The notes beneath the pieces were generated by a model. That model was not told the DNA's origin and did not search any database. It saw nothing but the letters and a program-made list of their open reading frames with translations. From IMG/VR virus record IMGVR_UViG_3300020810_000295, positions 1 through 37,993 of that record: a DNA stretch of 37,993 nucleotides. One strand, 5' to 3'. Position 1 is the stretch's first letter; every line of letters starts with the position of its first letter. Shown here piece after piece: positions 22,920-30,002 of this stretch. The DNA comes from a virus. A program made the translations under genes and the position numbers.

Positions 22920-23639
22920 ATGGGTGCTAAAAGACGAGCAAGAGCTCATAAAACCCCCGCTGATAACAATGTTATTAGCTTTTCAAAACCACAACAAAAA
23001 CAAATCAATATACTTCCTAGAAACAAAAACCAAGAAACATATATGCTAAAACTGTTGGACCCGAAGAAAGACATAGTCTTCGGTGTTGGTCCTGCGGGAA
23101 CCGGTAAGACCCTACTTGCGGTCCAGGTGGCTATTAAGTTATTCAAAGAAGGCGCAATTGATAAGATTGTTGTAACAAGACCTGCTGTTTCAGCTGACGA
23201 AGATCTTGGTTTTTTACCAGGAACAATGGAAGAAAAAATGGCTCCATGGACAAGACCTATCTTTGATGTTTTTAAAGAGTACTTTAGTGCTAAAGAACTT
23301 GAAGGTATGATGTACGATGGTGTTATTGAAATTTCACCGTTAGCTTATATGAGAGGTCGAACATTTAAGAAATCAATAATTGTTGCAGATGAGATGCAAA
23401 ATGCAACACCAAATCAAATGAAAATGTTACTAACACGTATTGGTGAGAAATCACAGATGGTAGTAACAGGCGATTTAGCTCAAGCTGATAAGTTGAGTAA
23501 TAATGGTTTGATTGATTTTATTAAATCGTTAGAAAAACACAGAGAAACAACGCACATTGACATAGTCAGATTCCAAACTCATGATATAGAAAGGCATGAT
23601 GCAGTTAAAGAAGTATTAGCTGTTTATGGCGACGAGTAA
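22920..23639 (+). CDS. phoH: PhoH-like ATPase
   Basis: A 239-residue P-loop ATPase with Walker A G57-P-A-G-T-G-K-T64, Walker B IIVADE (153-158) and sensor motif VVTGDLAQAD. PhoH-type proteins are widespread in marine phages; related proteins act with RNases or as helicases, and the phage role is unsettled. The first 40 residues are basic and may bind RNA. It is the only plus-strand gene in the window and abuts the convergent 23640-24392 gene with no spacer. A very strong ribosome site (AAGGAGGA) suggests high expression. Some host phoH genes respond to phosphate, but no Pho box is evident upstream. Confidence 0.93.
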   Translation: MGAKRRARAHKTPADNNVISFSKPQQKQINILPRNKNQETYMLKLLDPKKDIVFGVGPAGTGKTLLAVQVAIKLFKEGAIDKIVVTRPAVSADEDLGFLPGTMEEKMAPWTRPIFDVFKEYFSAKELEGMMYDGVIEISPLAYMRGRTFKKSIIVADEMQNATPNQMKMLLTRIGEKSQMVVTGDLAQADKLSNNGLIDFIKSLEKHRETTHIDIVRFQTHDIERHDAVKEVLAVYGDE

Positions 23640-24392
23640 TTAATCATCACCTGGAAGATCTATGTCGTTTTGATCAACGATGTAGGTCTTCTTAGCGTGT
23701 TGCCACTTAGACCAACTGTTAAAGATCATTCTTTGCAGTCCAATGATAGCATTGTGTCTATCAACTGCGGTCTCACTTAGATTTCCTGTACGAGCAACAA
23801 CTGTTTCTCTCTTAATAGGAATCAGTTGGCACAAAGGTTCACCCATTTTAATTGTTGTAGGCTTAATTTCTTTTAGCATAATATTAAGCGGACTAACTAA
23901 CGCACCTAAGTCATGGTCAATAATACCAGGAATTGCTTCATAGTTTCGATCTTCATGATAAAACATAGGTTGATATAAAACACTCCAATTAGACTTGCTC
24001 CATATTCTCCAAGGACAATCTAATTTAACCGCGGCTCTTACACCAAACTTAGTTAGTAGTTGTGTTTCATTCTCTACTTGATCTGCAGGATGATATGCAG
24101 AATTATAAGCTGGATCACTATAGCGTGTTTCTACGTAATTTCCATCATCACTTGGTAAAATTTCCATATCGCACCAAGCAGGAATAACAAATCCAGTCTC
24201 CATAAAATCTTTAATGCCTGGGCATCCTTTTACAGTTTGTTCACTGTCAATTTTATGCTTTTGTTTATTAATATACGCTGGCATCTTTTTCCAGGCTGTA
24301 GGTTTAAATTCACCAGCTGGTCTAATAGGAGCATGTTTGCGTACAGCCCACCTTTCAGTTTCAAAAAATATTACTGGTTCTGGATTATTCAT
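23640..24392 (-). CDS. Conserved-type protein of unknown function
   Basis: A 250-residue protein starting MNNPEPVIFFETERWAVRKH, rich in W, P and Y. The middle (CPGIKDFMETGFVIPAWCDM) has two cysteines around a hydrophobic turn, and the sequence alternates beta strands and loops; it recalls the uncharacterised DUF6065 proteins of phages, but I cannot confirm that. No catalytic motif is seen. Its start overlaps the thyX stop by 8 bp, so it is the last gene of the minus-strand operon that runs down from gp44. It ends against phoH. Confidence 0.6.
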   Translation of the reverse strand: MNNPEPVIFFETERWAVRKHAPIRPAGEFKPTAWKKMPAYINKQKHKIDSEQTVKGCPGIKDFMETGFVIPAWCDMEILPSDDGNYVETRYSDPAYNSAYHPADQVENETQLLTKFGVRAAVKLDCPWRIWSKSNWSVLYQPMFYHEDRNYEAIPGIIDHDLGALVSPLNIMLKEIKPTTIKMGEPLCQLIPIKRETVVARTGNLSETAVDRHNAIIGLQRMIFNSWSKWQHAKKTYIVDQNDIDLPGDD

Positions 24393-25065
24393 TAATTGTT
24401 TCCATCAAAGGAAATATTTCTGCAATTACCTTTGCACATGCATGAGCAATATCCATATGTTCTTTTTGTGTACCATTAGCACCACGTAGATCAATGTAAT
24501 GTAACCAACTACGCAAAGTACCATTCATGTACAGTCGTGTTTTAGTACAACCTTCGGGCAATACTGCACGAGCTTGTTCTTTTGCAATACCGTTATCAAT
24601 TGCCCACTCGTATGCTTCTTTAGACGCATCAATTACTTTTTGTTGTTGCGTTTCCCAATCATTGAGTAGATTCATATCTTGTTGTGTATTACCTAGTGCA
24701 ATACTATTTTGTCTGTTCTTTGTGTCCTGTAGTCGTGCTTCACGTAATACAAATTGATTGCCAAACTCTGCAGGATCTGCATAACGCTGACTAAACTCTT
24801 GGAAACTAAAACTACGATGACGCACAATTTGATGTGCAATATCACGTGTAGTATTAATTTCTAAACAAGCACTAACCATTTCTAAAGGAGACCAATGTTG
24901 ATGTTTAATCAAATACTTAATTAAACGTTCACTTGTTTCGTTGTTAATTTGTGCCGCAGGGTTACTTACCTTGGCACAAAAAGCAATAAGTTCCTGTAAA
25001 TCATCAACACCTTCAGTTGAAAATTCATCCGTTGCTTTTGAGTAACTTACTAGTCTGACCTTCAT
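24385..25065 (-). CDS. thyX: Flavin-dependent thymidylate synthase ThyX
   Basis: A 226-residue ThyX that makes dTMP from dUMP with methylene-tetrahydrofolate and reduced FAD. The signature RHRx7S is complete: R82-H-R84 to S92 in RHRSFSFQEFS, followed by R94. The typical C-terminal region (LRSWLHYIDLR) is present. A ferredoxin and a parvulin gene lie just upstream in the same operon. Its start overlaps the 62-residue gene by 41 bp. As in other marine phages it would supply dTTP for an AT-rich genome. Confidence 0.96.
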   Translation of the reverse strand: MKVRLVSYSKATDEFSTEGVDDLQELIAFCAKVSNPAAQINNETSERLIKYLIKHQHWSPLEMVSACLEINTTRDIAHQIVRHRSFSFQEFSQRYADPAEFGNQFVLREARLQDTKNRQNSIALGNTQQDMNLLNDWETQQQKVIDASKEAYEWAIDNGIAKEQARAVLPEGCTKTRLYMNGTLRSWLHYIDLRGANGTQKEHMDIAHACAKVIAEIFPLMETINE

Positions 25066-25213
25066 TTTTTAATTCCTTTGTTCGATGTTCTAACCAATTA
25101 ATGGCTGTGTGTATATGTCCTGTATCATGTTCACGTAAACAAGATTTTGCATATTCAATTTCACGTTCTAATATAGTAACTGCTATTAGGTTACCGGGAA
25201 AGTCTTTTTTCAC
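25025..25213 (-). CDS. 62-residue helical protein before thyX
   Basis: The start chosen is the GTG at 25213, which overlaps the parvulin stop as GTGA and has GGAGG five bases upstream; a longer reading from 25294 would lie inside the parvulin gene. The protein begins MKKDFPGNLIAVTILEREIE and continues with AKSCLREHDTGHIHTAINWL, a helical hairpin with His/Asp/Cys residues. I recall similar small proteins in marine phages without a known role. Its end overlaps thyX by 41 bp, implying coupled expression. Confidence 0.6.
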   Translation of the reverse strand: MKKDFPGNLIAVTILEREIEYAKSCLREHDTGHIHTAINWLEHRTKELKNEGQTSKLLKSNG

Positions 25214-25545
25214 CCAGTCCTCCAAATCACATGTACGCCAAATTCTGTTACGAATGGGTGTGGCCCTAATTCTCCAATTGGAATAGCCGCACACGCAGTC
25301 GAAAATTCTACAACCATGTCAGTTGGTTCAAACCAACCTAGGTCGCCTCCGTTATTCTTACTAGGACATGCAGAGTTTTCTTTTGCCATTTGATCAAAAG
25401 AAACGCCACCTTTTTTTAGTTCTGCTGTAATTCTTTCACCTTCGGCCATTGCTTCACCAACGCCTCGACTGTGTGTAGAATTCTTTGCTCCTTTAAATGA
25501 TAGCAGTATATGACTTGCTCTCATCTTTTTCGTGTTTAGTGCCAT
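25210..25545 (-). CDS. Parvulin-type peptidyl-prolyl isomerase
   Basis: A 111-residue protein made of one PpiC/parvulin rotamase domain and nothing else. Family features: RASHILLSFKG at the start, the helix GERITAELKKGGVSFDQMAK, then CPSKNNGGDLGWFEPTDMV and the C-terminal TEFGVHVIW strand with its conserved histidine. It would speed proline isomerisation in protein folding, and it has no signal peptide, so it acts in the cytoplasm. It adds to the DnaJ, ClpA, deformylase and GroES-like genes of this phage. It lies directly after ferredoxin. Confidence 0.88.
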   Translation of the reverse strand: MALNTKKMRASHILLSFKGAKNSTHSRGVGEAMAEGERITAELKKGGVSFDQMAKENSACPSKNNGGDLGWFEPTDMVVEFSTACAAIPIGELGPHPFVTEFGVHVIWRTG

Positions 25546-25866
25546 TTAATCTCCTTTACCTGGTTTAGTTGACATTACATCAATTACAGGAATTTTATCT
25601 GCTAATACATCTTCTTCTCTGACCTGTGTAATATTGGGCCATTCATAACTATATTTACTATTGATCTTAAACCAAGTACCGTCATCCTGATCCTCTGTAA
25701 TAATAGCATCAACAGGACATTCAGGTTCACATACTCCACAGTCAATACATTCATCTGGGTTAATAACAAGCATATTTTCACCTTCATAAAAACAATCCAC
25801 AGGACATACTTCAACGCATGTCATATGCTTACAATTAACACAATTATTATTAACCAAATAACTCAT
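25546..25866 (-). CDS. 7Fe-type bacterial ferredoxin (FdxA-like)
   Basis: A 106-residue ferredoxin. Cluster ligands: C9, C12, C17, C21-P ([14 protein letters not shown]) and C40, C43, C46, C50-P ([12 protein letters not shown]), with a further C25 in VDCFYEG. This is the layout of Azotobacter-type FdxA, which carries a 3Fe-4S and a 4Fe-4S cluster, and not of plant-type 2Fe-2S ferredoxins found in some cyanophages. It carries electrons at low potential in the cytoplasm. Possible users are ThyX flavin, the 2OG oxygenases or host enzymes. It sits between the 81-residue membrane protein and parvulin. Confidence 0.92.
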   Translation of the reverse strand: MSYLVNNNCVNCKHMTCVEVCPVDCFYEGENMLVINPDECIDCGVCEPECPVDAIITEDQDDGTWFKINSKYSYEWPNITQVREEDVLADKIPVIDVMSTKPGKGD

Positions 25867-25869
25867 AAT

Positions 25870-26115
25870 TTACCCCATCCAGTTCCATACACCTCTAATT
25901 GCTAATAGCAAATACATCAATTCCATTAATGCTCTAGGTATATCTTTATCTTTAATTCCCATCCAAATCCAGATACTACAACTTGCAAGAGCAACACCCC
26001 AACCTATCCATTGTATTTTTGGATCACCACCACTTAATATAAATGCACTAACCATTGCTAGTATAAATCCTAGCCATCGCCAGCCGTCAATTTTGTGGTA
26101 GTAGCGTATTTTCAT
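25870..26115 (-). CDS. Small polytopic membrane protein
   Basis: An 81-residue protein with about three hydrophobic segments: 13-29 (WRWLGFILAMVSAFILS), 35-53 (IQWIGWGVALASCSIWIWM) and 62-79 (LMELMYLLLAIRGVWNW). The tryptophan-rich helices and last segment recall half-size PnuC- or SWEET-like transporter units, but the match is too weak to name. The ATG overlaps the gp44 stop as ATGA, so it is coupled to the clamp loader. Function unknown. Confidence 0.6.
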   Translation of the reverse strand: MKIRYYHKIDGWRWLGFILAMVSAFILSGGDPKIQWIGWGVALASCSIWIWMGIKDKDIPRALMELMYLLLAIRGVWNWMG

Positions 26116-27026
26116 ACTTTACCAAGTTTAATTAATGTTGCGGCTAAATTAATTTCCGGATCAACTACTAATGTGTGATCTACTAGACCTTGTTTAATAA
26201 TCATAATAGCTTTATCTTGTTGATCAGCATCACCGAATAAATCAATATTGTCATAAAGCCAACGATAAATCTCTTCCATCTCTTCAGCTCTAGCACTTGC
26301 ACAAACAAGTTTACGTGCTTCTGTAATTTTACCTGCTTTAAATAATTGTACCATATCAAGTTTCCAATCAGCTTCTGTTTTATCAGCTTCGTTGGGTTTA
26401 ATTAGTACACCGTCTTGTGAATTCATTTGCACCATATTAATGCATTTACGTAAATCTGGATATGTTGCTTTTACATATGTATCAAGTGTGTCTAAGTCTG
26501 GTTGTACACCTTCTGCAATTAAAATCTCTGCAACTCTAGCAGTAAACTCTGTTTGATCTACTTTTGCAATATGAAATCCTTGACATCTACTGTGCAATGC
26601 CGGAATAATTCTATTAGGATAGTTACACGTTAAAATAAATCTGCTTGTAGTATGATATTCCTCCATAACACCACGTAGTGCGGCTTGTGCGTTAGGCGAC
26701 AAATAATCAGCCTCATCTAGTAGCACAACCTTAAAGTCACCAAATGGAATCATCTGTACAAAGTTTACAATCTTATTTCTAACTTCATCTACAGAGTTTG
26801 TTCGACTTGCGTTAATTTCTAGTATGTCTAGATCATTTAATTCTAGTTCGTTAAACAGTAGTTTAGCAAGTGTTGTCTTTCCAATACCTGCGTTACCACT
26901 AAACAACAAATGAGGAATAGTTTTGTCTTTAATCCAAGTTTGTATTTGTTTCTTTTGATGTTCATCTCTGAACACATAACCGTCTACTGTTTTAGGACGA
27001 TATTTTTCTACCCAAAGTTCTTTCAT
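26112..27026 (-). CDS. gp44: Clamp-loader ATPase subunit (T4 gp44-like)
   Basis: A 304-residue AAA+ protein of the RFC small-subunit/gp44 type (T4: 319 residues). Walker A G44-N-A-G-I-G-K-T51, Walker B VVLLDEADYL (100-109), and the S146-R-C148 motif that senses the neighbouring subunit's ATP. With a gp62-type subunit it opens and loads the gp45 ring; no gp62 gene is seen here. Its start overlaps the cytidylyltransferase stop by 4 bp. A perfect sigma70-type promoter inside that upstream gene (27086-27114) can drive it separately. Confidence 0.95.
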   Translation of the reverse strand: MKELWVEKYRPKTVDGYVFRDEHQKKQIQTWIKDKTIPHLLFSGNAGIGKTTLAKLLFNELELNDLDILEINASRTNSVDEVRNKIVNFVQMIPFGDFKVVLLDEADYLSPNAQAALRGVMEEYHTTSRFILTCNYPNRIIPALHSRCQGFHIAKVDQTEFTARVAEILIAEGVQPDLDTLDTYVKATYPDLRKCINMVQMNSQDGVLIKPNEADKTEADWKLDMVQLFKAGKITEARKLVCASARAEEMEEIYRWLYDNIDLFGDADQQDKAIMIIKQGLVDHTLVVDPEINLAATLIKLGKV

Positions 27027-27436
27027 GTTTGTGCCTCGCTTATTCGTTTTCTCAAATTAGATGTACTAAATGAGTGTTGTCTTTTATTATAATACAATTC
27101 TATGCCTTTGTCAACACAAATCTGCTTACCTGTAAACTCTTTATCACGATATTCTTCGCCAATAAATCTACGATTCAATGTATATGTTAACAAAATATCT
27201 TTTAAATCTTGTTCTGTAGCATAGGGAATAATTTCATCGATATACTTACAACCTTTTAATTGAACATATCGTTCGAACACACTTTGTATAGGTTTATTCT
27301 TTTCTGGTCTATCAATAGTTGGATCTGTTTGTAATCCAACAATCAAATAGTTGCAATTCTCACTTGCTTCTTTTAGCATAGCAACATGTCCACTATGGAA
27401 CAAATCAAAACTGCTAAATGTTATTCCTACTGTCAT
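27023..27436 (-). CDS. Cytidylyltransferase-like nucleotidyltransferase
   Basis: A 137-residue enzyme of the glycerol-3-phosphate/ethanolamine-phosphate cytidylyltransferase type. I choose the ATG at 27436 (MTVGITFSSFDLFHSGHVAM) with AAGGAG upstream; a longer reading from 27532 lies inside the oxygenase gene. H14-S-G-H17 is the nucleotide-binding motif and FSTSNLRKR near the end replaces the ISSTxxR motif. The family activates a phosphorylated alcohol with CTP, in lipid or surface-polymer precursors; the substrate is unknown. It overlaps the oxygenase by 23 bp and gp44 by 4 bp. Confidence 0.82.
   Translation of the reverse strand: MTVGITFSSFDLFHSGHVAMLKEASENCNYLIVGLQTDPTIDRPEKNKPIQSVFERYVQLKGCKYIDEIIPYATEQDLKDILLTYTLNRRFIGEEYRDKEFTGKQICVDKGIELYYNKRQHSFSTSNLRKRISEAQT
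27086..27114 (-). promoter_or_regulatory. Perfect sigma70-type promoter inside the cytidylyltransferase gene
   Basis: Minus strand: TTGACA (27114-27109), 17 bp, TATAAT (27091-27086), 12 of 12, in codons for VDKGIELYYNK. It would give gp44 a transcript with a leader of about 53 nt. Confidence 0.75.
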
Positions 27437-28040
27437 AGTTAACTTGCTCCTTTTTAAATATAGGTAATATAATATTGCGTTGTCTTGCAAACGGAGTACT
27501 CTTACCACTAAACACGTATCCAGCAGTAACACGAGGACTTACATCTTTAACAGGTATGCCTCTATGTAAGTAACGACTTGGAAAGACGATTAGACGTCCT
27601 TCTTTGTATTCCACTTCATCAATTTTTTTACCATCTTTCTCAGGATCGCCATCCCAAAAATCCATACCAGTGTCACCGTGAATTAAATAAACCATAGTGT
27701 AAGCAGGTACATCATCTCCACTATCGACATGCAATCCACCTGTGTGTTCTTTTGTTGTAAGATTAATTTGTACTTGATTTAATTGTATGTCGCCAACATC
27801 ATTGTCAATTAGATTCTTATGATGTTCAAAGGCGTGCCATACTGCTTTTAGTGTCCACGGAGTATTTTCTAACTCTGCTTGTGAAAACTGTTGACTAAAG
27901 ATTTGATGTCCTTGATACTGACCTAAACCTCTATGTCCAAAACTAAGTGGATAATGTAATACTTGATTTATAGCTTGGTCATGTAACCATTGTGGAACTA
28001 CATCATCAAGTATTACTATTTTATTGGGATCATAATTCAT
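27414..28040 (-). CDS. 2OG-Fe(II) oxygenase, second of two
   Basis: A 208-residue oxygenase with a complete ligand set: H104-x-D106 in GGLHVDSGDD, distal H159 in SRYLHRG, and R170 in SPRVTAGYVF for 2-oxoglutarate. It resembles prolyl-hydroxylase-like phage oxygenases. It is only distantly similar to the oxygenase at 5948-6487, which has H-x-H in place of H-x-D. The substrate is unknown. The ATG lies 6 nt after a perfect -10 box with no ribosome site, so the mRNA is probably leaderless. It heads the operon leading into cytidylyltransferase and gp44. Confidence 0.85.
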   Translation of the reverse strand: MNYDPNKIVILDDVVPQWLHDQAINQVLHYPLSFGHRGLGQYQGHQIFSQQFSQAELENTPWTLKAVWHAFEHHKNLIDNDVGDIQLNQVQINLTTKEHTGGLHVDSGDDVPAYTMVYLIHGDTGMDFWDGDPEKDGKKIDEVEYKEGRLIVFPSRYLHRGIPVKDVSPRVTAGYVFSGKSTPFARQRNIILPIFKKEQVNYDSRNNI

Positions 28041-28046
28041 AGTTTA

Positions 28047-28075
28047 ATTATAAACTATGTTTGTTAGAATGTCAA
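28047..28075 (-). promoter_or_regulatory. Perfect sigma70-type promoter, leaderless spacing
   Basis: Minus strand: TTGACA (28075-28070), 17 bp, TATAAT (28052-28047), 12 of 12. Six bases (TAAACT) lead to the ATG at 28040. An 8-bp inverted repeat (CATAGTTT/AAACTATG, 28038-28059) spans the -10 and the start codon and could be an operator. Confidence 0.85.
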
Positions 28076-28083
28076 GTTCTTTT

Positions 28084-28497
28084 TTATAAATCGCCTTTGA
28101 CTCTATTTTCGGAATAATGTGCATCAAATTCGCCGCCTGGGTATCGTGATTTAAGTTTATCAATATTCATTTGAATTACTTCATTAGGATCAATATTTAA
28201 TGCCATACATCCTTGCATCCAATACCACATAACATCACCTAACTCACGTTGCATATGCCAAATGTTGTCTTTGTCCAAAGGCTTACCTTGAAACAAGATC
28301 TTTTTAATAATCTCAGTAAACTCTCCTGCTTCAGCACCTAACCCCATAGACGCTGTTAATAGTCTAGGTAAGTTAATATCTCTATCAGTATTGTTTAATG
28401 TAGCCCAATGTGATGAAAACGCATCATTACTTGAACTTTCTTTTGATGTTACAGCATCAACAAATTCTTTATATTTATTTAGGTCTATTTCAGCCAC
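28084..28497 (-). CDS. MazG-like nucleotide pyrophosphohydrolase
   Basis: A 137-residue all-helical NTP pyrophosphohydrolase. The metal-binding motif E56-x-x-E59 (GLGAEAGEF) and E85-x-x-D88 (ELGDVMWYW) is intact, followed by NIDKLKSRYPGGEF. Phage MazG-type enzymes cleave nucleoside triphosphates, and cyanophage MazG was proposed to alter host (p)ppGpp or to recycle dNTPs. The start is a GTG at 28497 preceded by GAGGA. It lies just after the GroES-like gene and just before a promoter for the oxygenase operon. Confidence 0.85.
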   Translation of the reverse strand: MAEIDLNKYKEFVDAVTSKESSSNDAFSSHWATLNNTDRDINLPRLLTASMGLGAEAGEFTEIIKKILFQGKPLDKDNIWHMQRELGDVMWYWMQGCMALNIDPNEVIQMNIDKLKSRYPGGEFDAHYSENRVKGDL

Positions 28498-28524
28498 AAG
28501 GTATTCCTCTTCTTTTTTAAAGTG

Positions 28525-28971
28525 TTATGGTGTTCTAACGAAATCGCTAGGATCAATTGTTGGTTGTGATAAGTCTGTTGAATGACCAATACCAAGATCT
28601 TCGGGTGCGTCTTTACTTGTAAGTAAGATAGCATTAACATCAATTAATCTAATATCTAACTCACCTAGTTCTTCGTCTTCGAGTATAATACTTCTACTCC
28701 AACGCCCGTGTTCTACATAAATCCAATCACCAACTTCGTATGGATCTTTATTCTCAGAACCAATAGCATAAATTTGGCACCATCGTGGACGAATGCCTCT
28801 TTCTTTACCATCGTCATGAGTAAGAATAATTCCTCCTTTGGTAGTACGTTCTCCAAAGTTCATATTATAAGCAAGTACACCATCATGAATGGGTCTTATA
28901 GTTCCTTTGATACGAGTTTTAACTTTCGGGCCTTCTCCAAAGCCTTTAACTACTTCTGGATCTAATTGCAT
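28525..28971 (-). CDS. GroES-like co-chaperonin (T4 gp31 counterpart)
   Basis: A 148-residue protein with the GroES beta-barrel pattern: IRPIHDGVLAYNMNFG at the start, a glycine-containing mobile loop (ERTTKGGIILTHDDGKERG) with the hydrophobic III triplet-like IIL that docks on GroEL, then CQIYAIGSENKDPYEVGDWI and a C-terminal LIDVNAILL strand. It is longer than GroES (97) and gp31 (111), with a C-terminal acidic extension of about 30 residues. In T4, gp31 is needed to fold the major capsid protein in host GroEL; the same role is likely here. Confidence 0.85.
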   Translation of the reverse strand: MQLDPEVVKGFGEGPKVKTRIKGTIRPIHDGVLAYNMNFGERTTKGGIILTHDDGKERGIRPRWCQIYAIGSENKDPYEVGDWIYVEHGRWSRSIILEDEELGELDIRLIDVNAILLTSKDAPEDLGIGHSTDLSQPTIDPSDFVRTP

Positions 28972-28974
28972 TTT

Positions 28975-29415
28975 TTAGTCACCTTTTTTTACAAAATTAC
29001 CATCTTCATCTTCTACCCATGCTGTACCTGTTTCATCAGCTTCTTCATCGATAGCCGCCATTTCTGCTTCTACTTTAGAAGTAGTAGCTTTGACTGCTTT
29101 TTTAGCTGGTGCTTTAGTTTCAGTTGCTGGTACTACTACTTGAGGTTGTGCAACTTGATCTATAGCAACATCATGATTGCCTTGATTTGGTACTTCATCT
29201 GTAACAGTTTGTGGATGATCTTTATAGTACTCTTCTAAAATATCGTCACGTTTTTTAATGATTTGACCGCCTGGGCCTAATTCATCACCACGTGCATTTA
29301 CTCTAGCATTTCCTACAGCTGGTGTAAGTTCATTACGTTGGCGTAGTAGATCCATATCAACGGACTTACCTTGCATACTTTTATAAACTTTACGACCTGA
29401 TTGCTTCATAGCCAT
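28975..29415 (-). CDS. Unknown charged protein with acidic tail
   Basis: A 146-residue protein starting MAMKQSGRKVYKSMQGKSVD. The first 65 residues contain a conserved-looking stretch (RQRNELTPAVGNARVNARGD and LGPGGQI). The rest is low-complexity Ala/Lys/Thr/Val followed by an acidic end. I recall similar proteins in marine T4-like phages, function unknown; a small core or transcription factor role is possible. TAGGAG precedes the ATG. A -10-like TATAAT lies about 15-20 bp upstream in the end of the DnaE-like gene, without a clear -35. Confidence 0.6.
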   Translation of the reverse strand: MAMKQSGRKVYKSMQGKSVDMDLLRQRNELTPAVGNARVNARGDELGPGGQIIKKRDDILEEYYKDHPQTVTDEVPNQGNHDVAIDQVAQPQVVVPATETKAPAKKAVKATTSKVEAEMAAIDEEADETGTAWVEDEDGNFVKKGD

Positions 29416-29445
29416 TTTATTTCTCCTATTATATTATATACTTAC

Positions 29446-29967
29446 TTATCTCAGGAACTCACGCCAATCCAGGCCAAACTGGATTGAATTTACCTTGTGT
29501 ACACCTATCAAATATAGCACATATGATGCTACGCTTGATCCACGTCCTACACCCCATACAATGTCGTTCTCACGCATAAAGTTCACAAGATATATCATAT
29601 ACTGTAGCAAAGGCTTCATACCTCTGCCTTCAAACTCTGCAAGTTCTTCTGCACATCTTGCTGTTTCTTCTTGTGTAGTACATTTCTCCAGCACCCAATT
29701 ATGTACATTAATGGCTTTGTATGCGTCAGGCATGAACCATTCACTTTGACATACACCGTCAAAAGTCTTTTGATCTACATCTAATGGGATATACTTTTGT
29801 AGTTTGCTAAGGCCTTGTTCTTCCATAGCACTATTGAACTTGTCTACGTCATCACTTGGATCACATAGTACAACGTGTACCTTATCCGCATGACCACTAT
29901 AGATCATATCAATAAGATCTTTATTAGAAAATCGTGGAATACCTAAATCGTCAGTTTTCATAAGCAT
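29446..29967 (-). CDS. Short DnaE-like protein (DNA polymerase III alpha fragment)
   Basis: A 173-residue protein whose C-terminal half matches the palm region of bacterial DnaE: LLQYMIYLVNFMRENDIVWG, then G141-R-G-S-S-V-A-S (DnaE: GRGSGAGS), then a helix and LDWREFLR, the counterpart of LLFERFLN. It stops exactly where DnaE continues into the catalytic aspartate motif, so it cannot be a polymerase on its own. There is no frameshift or room downstream, so the short form is the gene itself. Probable roles are DNA or nucleotide binding or interference with host Pol III. The ATG is 6 nt after a -10 box. Confidence 0.75.
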   Translation of the reverse strand: MLMKTDDLGIPRFSNKDLIDMIYSGHADKVHVVLCDPSDDVDKFNSAMEEQGLSKLQKYIPLDVDQKTFDGVCQSEWFMPDAYKAINVHNWVLEKCTTQEETARCAEELAEFEGRGMKPLLQYMIYLVNFMRENDIVWGVGRGSSVASYVLYLIGVHKVNSIQFGLDWREFLR

Positions 29968-29973
29968 ACACTT

Positions 29974-30002
29974 ATTTTAACTTACATTGATTAGATTGTC
30001 AA
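29974..30002 (-). promoter_or_regulatory. sigma70-type promoter, leaderless spacing
   Basis: Minus strand: TTGACA (30002-29997), 17 bp, TAAAAT (29979-29974), 11 of 12. Six bases (AAGTGT) lead to the ATG at 29967. It lies over the end of the 29977-30201 gene. Confidence 0.75.

Noticed and set aside
25025-25294. Longer form of the gene before thyX, starting at 25294
   Set aside because: It would overlap parvulin by 85 bp; the GTG at 25213 has GGAGG and overlaps the stop as GTGA.
27023-27532. Longer cytidylyltransferase starting at 27532
   Set aside because: The extra 32 residues lie inside the oxygenase gene and do not resemble the family; the ATG at 27436 begins at the first beta strand and has AAGGAG.
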